This document shows, piece after piece, positions 26,219 through 34,467 of a stretch of DNA of 64,000 nt; position 1 is the stretch's first letter; every line of letters begins with the position of its first letter. This DNA comes from Pseudomonas sp. MH9.2 (GTDB lineage: Bacteria > Pseudomonadota > Gammaproteobacteria > Pseudomonadales > Pseudomonadaceae). A model generated the notes under the pieces. That model was given only the letters and a program-made list of their open reading frames with translations. It did no database searches and had not been told where the DNA came from. The position numbers and the translations under genes were made by a program. The stretch covers positions 4,058,501-4,122,500 of the forward strand of contig NZ_CP133784.1 in the NCBI RefSeq assembly GCF_034353875.1, written 5' to 3'.

Positions 26219-28951
26219 ATGACGATCACCCGCATGTCCTCGCGTACGCATGCGCTGGACCAGAGCTTCCTTGCAGAACACCTTAAGGGCGCTCTGCGTT
26301 ATCGACGCATTGCCGGTTACTTTACCAGCTCGCTGTTCGAGGTGGCCGGGGAGCTGATTGAGCAGATTCCTGAGGTTCAGATTGTCTGTAACGCGGACAT
26401 CCAGGGTGAGGATCTGCGGGTGGCCCAGGTGTGCGAGGCCAAGCTACTGGGCAAGTGGAATGAGCATTCGGTGGAAGCCGAAGCACTTATGAATCGTGAG
26501 CGCTATCAACGATTGGCTGCTTTCCTTGATAAGCGTGGCCAGGTTATTCGCGTAGCGCCAGACAGCGCCTGCGGGTTCGTTCATGGTAAAGCTGGGGTGA
26601 TCGACCTCGCGGATGGCCGAAAGCTTGGTTTTATGGGATCAATGAATGAAACCAGCAATGGGTGGCAATCACACTACGAAATTTTGTGGTCGGACGACTC
26701 TCCGGAAGGGGTGGCTTGGATCGAAGCGGAGTTCGACTTCCTTTGGAATGCCGCCAAACCTCTACCGGATGCAGTATGCCGGGAGATATCTAGATGTAGT
26801 CGGCGTCGCGAGGTTGGTATCGACGAAGTAGATGAGCCTGAGCAGTTAGCGCCGGCGGTGTTGATCGAGTCGCCGCTGTACCGGGAGGGATTCTCTCTAC
26901 AGCCCTGGCAGCAGGGATTTGTCAGCGAATGTCTGAAGCACTACCAGGAGTATGGCTATGTGCGTCTACTGCTGGCTGATGAAGTTGGACTGGGGAAAAC
27001 TCTGTCCCTGGGGACAGCTGCTTTGGCGTTGACTCTTTTGGCCGAGCAGAAAGGGCGGAGTAAGCCAGTGATCATCTTCACCCCTGCAACGCTGTGTGAG
27101 CAGTGGCAGACTGAGATGATGGATAAGCTAGGCGTCCCTTGTGCCCGTTGGCAGACTCAGCAAAAGGTTTGGCTCGACGATAAGGAACGAGTAATTTCAC
27201 CTGCAGGTCCAGAGCATGTCACCAGTTGCCCACTTCGGATTGGCATCATATCCACTGGCCTGATGCTGCGTGACTCGTTGGAGAAGCAGTATCTTCTAGG
27301 ATTGCGAGGTGGTTACGGCTTGGTCATCCTTGATGAGGCGCACAAGGCACGTACGCGGCAGGGGATGGGTAAGGGGGCGGGGACTCACAATGAGCTGCTA
27401 GCGTTCATCCGCAAAATTTCTGCTTGTTCAGATCACGTCCTTTTAGGCACGGCAACACCTATTCAGACGCAGCGTGAAGACTTATGGGATCTGGTGGGAG
27501 TGCTCCATCAGGGCAAGGGCAATTTCGTGCTAGGTAGTGACTTCTCCGAATGGCACAAACCCAAGGAGATAATTCCAATATTGTCGGGTGAGGTGGATGT
27601 AAGTGATCCCGGATATGCGTGGCGATTACTTCGGTCTCCCCTACCGACGGTCAACTCAACCCAAGACGGGCGAGCCCGCCAACTCTACAGCATGGTGCGA
27701 CAGGATCTTGGATTACCGCAGAAGGTTTGGCTGGCCGGCTCTTATACGGAGCTGAGCGAAGATGCTCGTGAGGTGTTGGAGGATGAGTTGGGACGCCGTG
27801 TTTCTGGCGCAAGCTTCTTTCAGCGTGAGAACCCTTTTGTCCGCCATGTGGTGTTGCGCAAACGAACCACCTTGGAGGAGGCGGGTTTGCTTAAGCCCAT
27901 CGGTGTGGATGTGCATCCAGAGGCTGGGTTGGTTAAGGATGTTCATCGTTTCAATGCACTGTTCGAGGGGCTTGCCCTGCGCTCCAGCGAAGACTTTCGA
28001 GAGGCCTATAGCCAAGCGCGAGCCTTCGGCAAGGCATTGGCCAGTAATGGTCGTGGTAGTGGCTTCATGAAAAATCTAATGGAGCAGCGTATCTGCAGCA
28101 GCATCGTTGCTGGAATTAATACGGCACAGAAATTATTGCGTGGCGAAACAGTCACTGAGGAAAGCGATGAAGGTGAGGTCTCGGTTTCGGTGCAGAGCAC
28201 AGATGAACAACTTGCTCTAGAGCGCCTATTGGATCGGCTTCAACGCGTAAAGGAAGACCCTAAGCTCAAGGCGATTTTGCATTACCTAGGTGCAGAGGGA
28301 TGGCGTGAGTTGGGCTGCATTATTTTCAGTCAGTATTACGATACCGCCCGCTGGGTTGCTGAGTCGTTAGCGGCCCTTTATCCGGATGAAGCTATTGGTC
28401 TATACGCGGGTGCTGGCCGTAGCCGCCTTTATCGCCAGGGTGATAGCGTAAGTATCGAACGGGAAACGCTCAAACGCATGGTGGCTGATCGTAAGCTGCG
28501 CCTAATGGTGGCCACTGATGCCGCATGTGAGGGGTTGAACCTGCAAACGCTGGGCACACTTATCAACGTCGATCTGCCATGGAACCCAACCAAACTGGAA
28601 CAAAGGATTGGCCGCATCAAGCGTTTTGGCCAGGTCCGTGACAGAGTGGACATGCTCAATCTAGTCAATGAGCAGACGGTGGACGAGAAGGTATATGGTC
28701 GCCTTTCCGAGCGAATGAAAGATCGCTTCGATCTGTTTGGCTCCCTGCCGGACACAATCAAAGACGAATGGATTGATGACATCGAACACCTAGGCGAATT
28801 GATGGATCAGTACATCAATGCTCAGAAAAAAGAGACAGGGTTCGATCTACGCTACAACGCCACTCTGCGGCCAACCGATAACGACTGGCGTGATTGCGCA
28901 AATGTCCTCTCTCGGCGTGATTTTGATACTTTGATGCGCAAAGGGTGGTGA
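26219..28951 (+). CDS. PLD-domain SNF2 helicase of the Hma-like operon
   Basis: A 910-residue protein with an N-terminal phospholipase-D-like unit, carrying one H-x-K-x4-D motif (H-G-K-A-G-V-I-D, about residue 121) and G-S-M-N-E-T-S after it, then a SNF2/RapA-type helicase. Motif I is D-E-V-G-L-G-K-T (about 253), motif II L-D-E-A-H-K-A (about 370), and motif VI Q-R-I-G-R-I-K-R-F-G-Q (about 795). The PLD unit could be the nuclease of the system, acting as a dimer because a single HKD motif is present. It closes the operon, 12 bases after the methylase stop. A hairpin follows. Confidence 0.85.
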   Translation: MTITRMSSRTHALDQSFLAEHLKGALRYRRIAGYFTSSLFEVAGELIEQIPEVQIVCNADIQGEDLRVAQVCEAKLLGKWNEHSVEAEALMNRERYQRLAAFLDKRGQVIRVAPDSACGFVHGKAGVIDLADGRKLGFMGSMNETSNGWQSHYEILWSDDSPEGVAWIEAEFDFLWNAAKPLPDAVCREISRCSRRREVGIDEVDEPEQLAPAVLIESPLYREGFSLQPWQQGFVSECLKHYQEYGYVRLLLADEVGLGKTLSLGTAALALTLLAEQKGRSKPVIIFTPATLCEQWQTEMMDKLGVPCARWQTQQKVWLDDKERVISPAGPEHVTSCPLRIGIISTGLMLRDSLEKQYLLGLRGGYGLVILDEAHKARTRQGMGKGAGTHNELLAFIRKISACSDHVLLGTATPIQTQREDLWDLVGVLHQGKGNFVLGSDFSEWHKPKEIIPILSGEVDVSDPGYAWRLLRSPLPTVNSTQDGRARQLYSMVRQDLGLPQKVWLAGSYTELSEDAREVLEDELGRRVSGASFFQRENPFVRHVVLRKRTTLEEAGLLKPIGVDVHPEAGLVKDVHRFNALFEGLALRSSEDFREAYSQARAFGKALASNGRGSGFMKNLMEQRICSSIVAGINTAQKLLRGETVTEESDEGEVSVSVQSTDEQLALERLLDRLQRVKEDPKLKAILHYLGAEGWRELGCIIFSQYYDTARWVAESLAALYPDEAIGLYAGAGRSRLYRQGDSVSIERETLKRMVADRKLRLMVATDAACEGLNLQTLGTLINVDLPWNPTKLEQRIGRIKRFGQVRDRVDMLNLVNEQTVDEKVYGRLSERMKDRFDLFGSLPDTIKDEWIDDIEHLGELMDQYINAQKKETGFDLRYNATLRPTDNDWRDCANVLSRRDFDTLMRKGW

Positions 28952-28958
28952 TGGTGTT

Positions 28959-28994
28959 GATCAGTCAGTATGACGACCGTTGCGCTGACTGATC
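28959..28994 (+). terminator. hairpin after the Hma-like operon
   Basis: Ten-base perfect arms GATCAGTCAG (28959-28968) and CTGACTGATC (28985-28994) around a 16-base loop, eight bases after the helicase stop. No T-run follows, so it may stabilise the mRNA end or terminate weakly. Confidence 0.45.
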
Positions 28995-29134
28995 GTGGCT
29001 GATCTTATGCGCCGACTCAGCTAAATTTGTTCGTCTTTACTGAACGCGATGTCCAGAGAAGTTATGTGATCACTCCAAGCGCTGACTGACTACAGAAGCA
29101 TAAATCAAGTTAGAAACTTATTTTGGAGACAGGG

Positions 29135-29154
29135 CACTAGGAAGATCCCTAGTG
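29135..29154. terminator. hairpin between convergent genes
   Basis: CACTAGG (29135-29141) and CCTAGTG (29148-29154) with a six-base loop, in the gap between the helicase gene (+) and the GTPase gene (-). A shared terminator is plausible; no long T-run is seen on either side. Confidence 0.35.
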
Positions 29155-29194
29155 TCTGTGCGGTGGCATCTACTACGAGATGCCACCCTTACGG

Positions 29195-30313
29195 TTAAGA
29201 GAAACTCATCTTTCTCTTCAGTTCTGCACCGATCAAAGCTATATCTAGATCTTTGCCTGGGTTTTTTTCGCAGAAATCAGTCAGTACGGCGATATAGGCA
29301 GCACCCAATGCTTTTGTCAATGCGGCCGCAGTCGTTGCTGCGATAGCACCGCCAACGACAGTTCCTACTCCCGGAATCATTTTTAGGAGTCCGGTTACCA
29401 GTACTCTCCCCACCACTGTTACTGCACCTGAGCCAACAGCAGACATTACTAAAGTTGTCAATGCGCTGGTACTAACGTCCATACCGAACGTGACGCCAAC
29501 TTTTGCCAGCATCCCTGCCTGAATTGGAACCAGCAAAATGGCATCGGAGAACGGAATCGGCGAGGCAGCGGCTACTGCTGCAAGCGTGCTAGCGGCCAAA
29601 ACTTCTTTTTCGGCCTGTTCAATTTTGATTTTCATCGACGATTGATGCCGCGAGTTTAGGGCGTTAGCAAATGCGCGCTTTTTTGCTTCAGGGATGAGCC
29701 CCGCTGTCTCGGTAATCAACTCGTTGATATTTTTTTCTTTAAATTTAAATACCGTACCGTCGTCATCCTCAAACTCCCCAGGGAGTGCTCTTACCGGTAC
29801 AATAGTAGTTGCAGTGTTCAGTATTTTTTTGGCATCCTTGAAGGTGTTACTCTCCTTGCCAAGCATACTCTTGGTAATAACCACAATGACCGGTATCGAC
29901 AGTTTGTTGAGCATATTGCACAACTCTACCTCAGCTTCTTCAACTCGGTCGCCACCTTCCTGGATGCACAGCCAGGCCGCATGAATATGCTTGTTTTCGT
30001 CATGGTGGGCGGCGCGCTCTTTAACGAAAGATTTAAGATCGTCGGAGATTTTTTGGTAGTCTTTAAGCTCCAAACCTTTGCTATCGATGATAGTTATCGG
30101 ATGGCCTTCTTTCGTGATTTCTTCAATTTGTTGCGTCACTGGTTTGCCAGAACCAGTTTTTGCAAGCTCGCCACGGAATACGCAGTTGATCAGCGTGCTT
30201 TTCCCCACGCCGGTCTTTCCGGCAACGATGATGTTGATTTTTCCTACGCCCTCTACTGCGTTGCGAATCGCTTCGTCGAAAGCATCCGTTACGGTTGCAG
30301 TATTGCTGTACAT
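29195..30313 (-). CDS. membrane-associated GTPase (DUF697-like)
   Basis: A 372-residue GTPase. G1 is G-K-T-G-V-G-K-S-T (residues 32-40), G3 is D-S-K-G (77-80) and the G4 position reads I-T-K-S-M (146-150), without the usual Asp. The last 130 residues are hydrophobic and Gly/Ala-rich (P-I-P-F-S-D-A-I-L-L-V-P-I-Q and L-L-K-M-I-P-G-V-G-T-V-V-G-G), like the DUF697 membrane domain found in YcjX/YcjF-type and other bacterial GTPases. ATG 30313 is preferred; the 30-residue upstream extension lacks similarity. It stands alone on the minus strand beside the Hma-like operon. Membrane GTPases of this kind appear in defence islands, but a defence role here is only suggested by location. Confidence 0.72.
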   Translation of the reverse strand: MYSNTATVTDAFDEAIRNAVEGVGKINIIVAGKTGVGKSTLINCVFRGELAKTGSGKPVTQQIEEITKEGHPITIIDSKGLELKDYQKISDDLKSFVKERAAHHDENKHIHAAWLCIQEGGDRVEEAEVELCNMLNKLSIPVIVVITKSMLGKESNTFKDAKKILNTATTIVPVRALPGEFEDDDGTVFKFKEKNINELITETAGLIPEAKKRAFANALNSRHQSSMKIKIEQAEKEVLAASTLAAVAAASPIPFSDAILLVPIQAGMLAKVGVTFGMDVSTSALTTLVMSAVGSGAVTVVGRVLVTGLLKMIPGVGTVVGGAIAATTAAALTKALGAAYIAVLTDFCEKNPGKDLDIALIGAELKRKMSFS

Positions 30314-30763
30314 GGTTTGTAAACCTTTTCGATTAGAGTTTGATGAGCTATGGCGAAGGCGCTCTCTTATGCCCAGTGGAGTCCCTGAACTTTCCGGCGG
30401 CACCTGATTTTCAAGCGAGTACAGTCGCTAGGTGATGACTTTTGGTCTACTGCCTTGGATATCGGCACATTGGTTGAATTCTTTACCCTGTCATTGGAAA
30501 GGCTGTGGAGGGTTGATCTCTCACTTATCCTGGCTTTTTGAGCCGGCGCTGGGAATGACATTTATTGCGGCTTATGTGTGATGTTTATTGTGGCCGATTT
30601 TCTCCAGATGCCTCGTGTTTTTGACGGGCACATTAAATGTCGCAAGTGGGTGGAGTATTGTCATTTAGGGAAACTCTGAGCCGGACCTCAAATACGCCGT
30701 CACTACCGGACCAAGCTTTCCATGCTTCATAAGTACGGCTACTCTCAAAATACTGTATTTGGC
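30314..30763. other. gap with an imperfect 23-bp tandem repeat
   Basis: No gene is supported in these 450 bases. A 23-base unit is imperfectly repeated at 30555-30600 (ATGACATTTATTGCGGCTT then GTGATGTTTATTGTGGCCG). The stretch looks like old mobile-element debris, but no family could be assigned. Confidence 0.35.
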
Positions 30764-31816
30764 TCAATTTCCAGGGTAGGCCTGCGCAATTTCTTCATCA
30801 AACACCCCGTCGTATCCACAATAATCACGCGGCACCCGCTCAATATCTTCAGCAATTTGCTCAATCACCCCGCGCAACTCCAACCGCCCGTACCAGCGTG
30901 CCGGTATTGCCGCCGGGCCATATTGGATGCCCAGCAGGTGCCCGGCGATCAGCCCGGTACTGTCACTGTCCCCGCTGTGGTTCACGGCATTAATCACCCC
31001 TTGTTCAAAGGAGTCGGCGCTGAGCGCGCACCACAGCCCGATGGCAAGGGCCTCGTCTGCCACCCATCCCGCTCCGAAATCGGCAATGCGTTGCGGCGTG
31101 GGGCGATAACCTTCGTAGAAGAAAAACAGCACGCGCTCAAGCAGGCTGCGGGTTTCTTCCATTCCCGCTTTCTGCCCATGCTTGGTCAGACTTTCGGTCA
31201 ACGCATGCTCCAGGCTGTCATTTCGATCGACCATGCGCTGAAGAATGTCGGCGAACAGCCCAGCGGCAAGGTAACCCGTGGGATGCCCATGGGTCAGGCG
31301 GCCGGATTCGGCGGCGTATTCAAAGGCGTTAGCGAAGAAGGCGCAGGGCGCAACGCGCATGACTGCGCCGCAACCCTTGCTGTCATTCTCTGCCAGCATG
31401 CCGAGTCGAGTGCTGGCCTTGAGGGCGCTCAGGCACGTAGTGCCGGGGGCGCGACGGGACCATAGAGCAGTTTCTTCGATCAGCCAGCCATCTCTGTTGA
31501 CGGGCGTCGCAGGCGGATAGTCCTGAGTCATCAACCAACGCAGTAGGGCATGATGAATAACACTGGGGACGTGGCAGACAGTTCCGGAGCTGCCGCGCAC
31601 AAAGGCACGCAGCAGGCCTTCGGCAGTGAACAGCATCATCTGTGTGTCGTCGGTGATTGCGCCGGTGAGTCCGTAGGCTGGGGCGAAATCGATGATGCCG
31701 CAGGGGCCGAATTTCGCTTCGATGGCGGGCCATTCGAGGAACTCCACTGGGGCGCCCAAGGCATCGCCAACAGCACCGCCCAGCAGGCAACCTTTGATTC
31801 TTTCAACTCTGTTCAT
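30764..31816 (-). CDS. ADP-ribosylglycohydrolase family protein
   Basis: A 350-residue ADP-ribosylglycohydrolase (ADPRH/DraG/ARH fold). The family motifs are complete: G-C-L-L-G-G-A-V-G-D-A-L-G near residue 8, the metal-binding T-D-D-T near 55, the G-H-P-T-G-Y segment near 180 and the second metal motif D-S-D-S-T-G near 305. It removes ADP-ribose from proteins or small molecules with magnesium. ATG 31816 follows GGGGAAGGA; the longer frame is unsupported. The gene immediately upstream encodes a small membrane/coiled-coil protein and the divergent neighbour is a WYL regulator, an arrangement typical of regulated defence cargo. No ADP-ribosyltransferase gene is visible nearby. Confidence 0.85.
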   Translation of the reverse strand: MNRVERIKGCLLGGAVGDALGAPVEFLEWPAIEAKFGPCGIIDFAPAYGLTGAITDDTQMMLFTAEGLLRAFVRGSSGTVCHVPSVIHHALLRWLMTQDYPPATPVNRDGWLIEETALWSRRAPGTTCLSALKASTRLGMLAENDSKGCGAVMRVAPCAFFANAFEYAAESGRLTHGHPTGYLAAGLFADILQRMVDRNDSLEHALTESLTKHGQKAGMEETRSLLERVLFFFYEGYRPTPQRIADFGAGWVADEALAIGLWCALSADSFEQGVINAVNHSGDSDSTGLIAGHLLGIQYGPAAIPARWYGRLELRGVIEQIAEDIERVPRDYCGYDGVFDEEIAQAYPGN

Positions 31817-31827
31817 GTCCTTCCCCT

Positions 31828-32082
31828 TCACGCTGCTGGTGTCAGTGTCTGCAAAATCACCAGCTTTCTTTTCAGCTGTTCGACATGCTCTTTCTCTGCC
31901 CGCAAGGCGGAGCGCAACTCTTTGTTTTCCATTTCCCAAATGCTCGCCCAGCGTGCAGCCTTCTGACAGCCAAGCATCATCTGCCAGATATCGCGTAGCC
32001 TCAGGGTCTGAATCAATAGCACCAACAGGATCAATCCAAGCAGCATCAATGCACCTGTAGAAACCACGTCCAACGCGTTCAT
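31828..32082 (-). CDS. small membrane protein with coiled-coil tail
   Basis: 84 residues with one N-terminal membrane helix (A-L-M-L-L-G-L-I-L-L-V-L-L-I, about residues 10-25) and a long charged helix, E-N-K-E-L-R-S-A-L-R-A-E-K-E-H-V-E-Q-L-K-R-K, that should form a coiled coil. ATG 32082 has AAGGA in good distance. It ends 11 bases before the ADP-ribosylglycohydrolase start, so the two form an operon. The family is not known to me; it may anchor or multimerise a partner at the inner membrane. Confidence 0.6.
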   Translation of the reverse strand: MNALDVVSTGALMLLGLILLVLLIQTLRLRDIWQMMLGCQKAARWASIWEMENKELRSALRAEKEHVEQLKRKLVILQTLTPAA

Positions 32083-32149
32083 GTCCGCTTCCTTGGCGAG
32101 TTCGAGGAATCTCGAAGACAGGTACACGATATGTAGTGTTAAGCGACAG

Positions 32150-32164
32150 GTCTAGAATGTAGAC
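32150..32164. promoter_or_regulatory. inverted repeat in the WYL/ADPRH divergent promoter region
   Basis: GTCTA (32150-32154) and TAGAC (32160-32164) form a short dyad in the 118-base gap between the divergent genes, 36 bases before the WYL start. Related WYL repressors such as BrxR and CapW bind inverted repeats in their own upstream region, so this is a candidate operator. Confidence 0.4.
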
Positions 32165-32200
32165 TTATACAGGTAAAGTATTCACGCACATGGAGGGGAC

Positions 32201-33073
32201 ATGAAACGCAAGCAATCCATTGAACATGTACGCTGGGATCTGGCACTTCGCTATCGTTTGATTGAGACAGTTGCCTGGTGGGAAGGCCGGCTGACCACGG
32301 GACACCTGATCCAGAGCTTCGGCATCAGCCGACAACAGGCGTCGAAGGACATCAATACGTACATCAATGAGCATGCGCCTAGAAACCTTACATATGACAA
32401 GCAGATAAAAGGCTATGTACCGAGCAAGGTGTTCAAGCCTCTATTTATTGACGACAGCGCCAGTGCCTATCTGCACCTGCTGTATCAGAACAATGAGAGA
32501 GCTCCACACATTGAAGGGCTGGCCTTGGCCTACGCCCACACCAAGGTGCTGGAGGTGCCGGATCGCACAATTCGCCCGGAGATTCTTCGCCCACTCCTTA
32601 AAGCCTGCCGCGAGAGTCTGCGTCTGGAAATTGAGTACGTATCGCTGGCCAACCCTGAACCCGAGATCCGCCTGATCGCGCCCCACACGCTGATCTACAC
32701 GGGGATGCGCTGGCACGTGCGCGCTTACTGCGAGAAGAATCGGCAGTACCGCGACTTTGTTCTCAGCCGTCTGCGTGGCGAGCCAGAGCTATTGGGCAAG
32801 TCTGAGAATGTGATTACTGAAGACGAAGTCTGGAGTACGGAAGTAGCAGTCGTCATAGAACCGGATTCACGGCTGACGGCTGCGCAGAAAGCGATCATAG
32901 AAACCGATTTCGGCATGGTGGACGGTCAATTAGTGATCCCTAGCCGTAGGGCGCTCGTGAAGTATGTATTGCAGCGCTATCAGATTGATCCCAAAAAGAT
33001 GGAGCCCAGGCCTGCAGCACAACAGATTGTGGTGAAGAACCTGGATGAGTTGGAGCCGTGGCTGTATAGCTAA
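32201..33073 (+). CDS. WYL-domain transcriptional regulator (BrxR/CapW-like)
   Basis: A 290-residue regulator: N-terminal winged helix-turn-helix (G-H-L-I-Q-S-F-G-I-S-R-Q-Q-A-S-K-D-I, about residues 34-51), a WYL domain (I-A-P-H-T-L-I-Y-T-G-M-R-W-H-V-R-A-Y near 154-171 followed by F-V-L-S-R-L) and a C-terminal wing. The layout and length match BrxR/CapW repressors that control BREX and CBASS operons and sense a ligand or nucleic acid through the WYL pocket. GGAGGGGAC precedes ATG 32201. It is divergent from the small membrane protein/ADP-ribosylglycohydrolase pair and most likely controls them. Confidence 0.82.
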   Translation: MKRKQSIEHVRWDLALRYRLIETVAWWEGRLTTGHLIQSFGISRQQASKDINTYINEHAPRNLTYDKQIKGYVPSKVFKPLFIDDSASAYLHLLYQNNERAPHIEGLALAYAHTKVLEVPDRTIRPEILRPLLKACRESLRLEIEYVSLANPEPEIRLIAPHTLIYTGMRWHVRAYCEKNRQYRDFVLSRLRGEPELLGKSENVITEDEVWSTEVAVVIEPDSRLTAAQKAIIETDFGMVDGQLVIPSRRALVKYVLQRYQIDPKKMEPRPAAQQIVVKNLDELEPWLYS

Positions 33074-33180
33074 CTTAAGCCGTGACCGCATTTGGCCGAC
33101 TCCTGCCTGATGCGAATGATCATCCGGATGAAACCCAACCAATCGTCAGCTGTCGTCTCTATGGGAAAAGCAATAATGCA

Positions 33181-33206
33181 CGGGAGCCCAGTTAGGGCTC
33201 CCGTTT
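33181..33206. terminator. hairpin between WYL and small membrane gene
   Basis: Nine-base arms CGGGAGCCC (33181-33189) and GGGCTCCCG (33195-33203) with loop AGTTA, followed by TTTATA. It lies between convergent genes, so it can serve both strands. Confidence 0.65.
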
Positions 33207-33212
33207 ATACCG

Positions 33213-33404
33213 TCAGCGTTGTTTAGCAGAAGTGTCGGCTCCCGCTTTCTTCAGCAGCCACCGGAGCAGAATGCACGCGAGGAGCACGGCTATTAGCAGG
33301 GGTGGAAAGCGCAGCATCAGGATGACGGTTAGCACGAGCGCACAGGTGCCGGCCAATATGCCAACGAATGCAAACAGCAAAAAAATAAATCGAAGCAGTG
33401 CCAT
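33213..33404 (-). CDS. small two-helix membrane protein
   Basis: 63 residues with two hydrophobic helices, L-L-R-F-I-F-L-L-F-A-F-V-G-I and L-L-I-A-V-L-L-A-C-I-L-L-R-W, and a basic tail. GAGGT stands eight bases before ATG 33404. The family is not recognised. It is 75 bases downstream of the Cys-rich recombination-associated gene on the same strand and may belong to that transcription unit. Confidence 0.5.
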   Translation of the reverse strand: MALLRFIFLLFAFVGILAGTCALVLTVILMLRFPPLLIAVLLACILLRWLLKKAGADTSAKQR

Positions 33405-33479
33405 AGCGATGACCTCATAACGAGCCCGCCATAAGCTGTCGGTTGGCAACTCACGGCGGGTTGTGTGGGGGAGTGTGAG

Positions 33480-34385
33480 TCAGTAGACGTGGGTGTTAGC
33501 GGCGAGCGACTCTAGTTTTTGTGTCAGTGACGGCTTGGCTGGTTTGTTGTGCGATGGATCCGGAATGGTCATGGGATCGGTTTCGATCAGAGGGAAGAAC
33601 TCCTCGACGATAGCGTTGGTGTCGTCCTCGCTGTCTTCAAAGGCGCCATTGCTCAAGCCTTGTTGTGCCGCTCGGTCCAGTGCGGATTGATCGAACCCTG
33701 CGTTACGGCGGGCCTCATCGGTGTGTTTGGTCTCGTTTAACGCTTCCTCCAGCGAAAGACCGCTCCTGACCGTAATGTCGACATAGAAAATCGGCGCACC
33801 ATGGCTTTGCCGAGTGGATTTGCCACGCAGACGCAACTCCAGTGGCATACAGGCGAGGCGGTCGCCCGAAATGGCTTGCAGGTAGTGCAGGCGTGCCGCC
33901 AGCGTACGAATGCTGTTGAAGCCGGTGGTGCGGAAAACGAAGCTGCCTAACGGGTCATCGTCTCCGATCACTACGTTCAATCGTCCGTATGGCTTGCAGG
34001 CATTGCCCTTCGCTAGGGAACAAGCGTCTGGCGAAGGGCAGGGCAGGGACTTGATGCCGTCCTCGCACTGGCGTTTACAAGTTTCGCCATTGCCTACGCA
34101 CAGCGGTCGTCCAGTGTTGCGGTCGAACAGGCTGTACTCTGCGCGGAAGTTCAGATCGGGCTCATTGAACAGCACGCGAATAGGAATGTTGCGGATCTTG
34201 CCGTTTTGGGATTTACGAATCTCATCGTCGAGCGGGTGTAGCAACCAGCCGTCCCGGCTCTGTACCTGTGACGTAATGGTGAACTGATCATCTTTCTCCG
34301 GCAGGCGCTTGCCGTTTTTCTCGACGACTTTGCCAATGGAAATTCGGCCAAGTATCGGTGGGGTGATCGCTAAGCCTTTGAGCAT
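33480..34385 (-). CDS. Cys-rich hydrolase/metal-binding family protein
   Basis: 301 residues. A Cys cluster (C-V-G-N-G-E-T-C-K-R-Q-C near residue 104, then C-P-S-P-D-A-C and N-A-C-K-P-Y) suggests a zinc or iron site. Homologues in Pseudomonas islands are usually annotated only as hydrolase or metal-binding protein, and phage recombination-directionality factors have a similar look; this is from memory. ATG 34385 follows TGGAGAACC; the longer frame is unsupported. It is encoded with a YqaJ exonuclease and a DUF932 protein in the order DUF932, YqaJ, this gene, a set seen on mobile elements. A role as strand-annealing or recombination partner is inferred from that. Confidence 0.55.
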   Translation of the reverse strand: MLKGLAITPPILGRISIGKVVEKNGKRLPEKDDQFTITSQVQSRDGWLLHPLDDEIRKSQNGKIRNIPIRVLFNEPDLNFRAEYSLFDRNTGRPLCVGNGETCKRQCEDGIKSLPCPSPDACSLAKGNACKPYGRLNVVIGDDDPLGSFVFRTTGFNSIRTLAARLHYLQAISGDRLACMPLELRLRGKSTRQSHGAPIFYVDITVRSGLSLEEALNETKHTDEARRNAGFDQSALDRAAQQGLSNGAFEDSEDDTNAIVEEFFPLIETDPMTIPDPSHNKPAKPSLTQKLESLAANTHVY

Positions 34386-34467
34386 GGTGGTTCTCCAGAG
34401 ATAAAAATAAAAAAGGCCACCGGGGCAGTTGAGGCTGCCAGGGTGGCTGGATAGGGCGCATGTGTTT

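Noticed and set aside
19377..28951. BREX system
   Set aside because: The DUF499 ATPase and methylase resemble BrxC and PglX, but PglZ, BrxL, BrxA and BrxB are absent and DUF3780 plus a PLD-SNF2 helicase are present.
19377..28951. DISARM system
   Set aside because: It has a helicase, a methylase and a PLD unit, but no DUF1998 (DrmB) protein, and the PLD unit is fused to the helicase.
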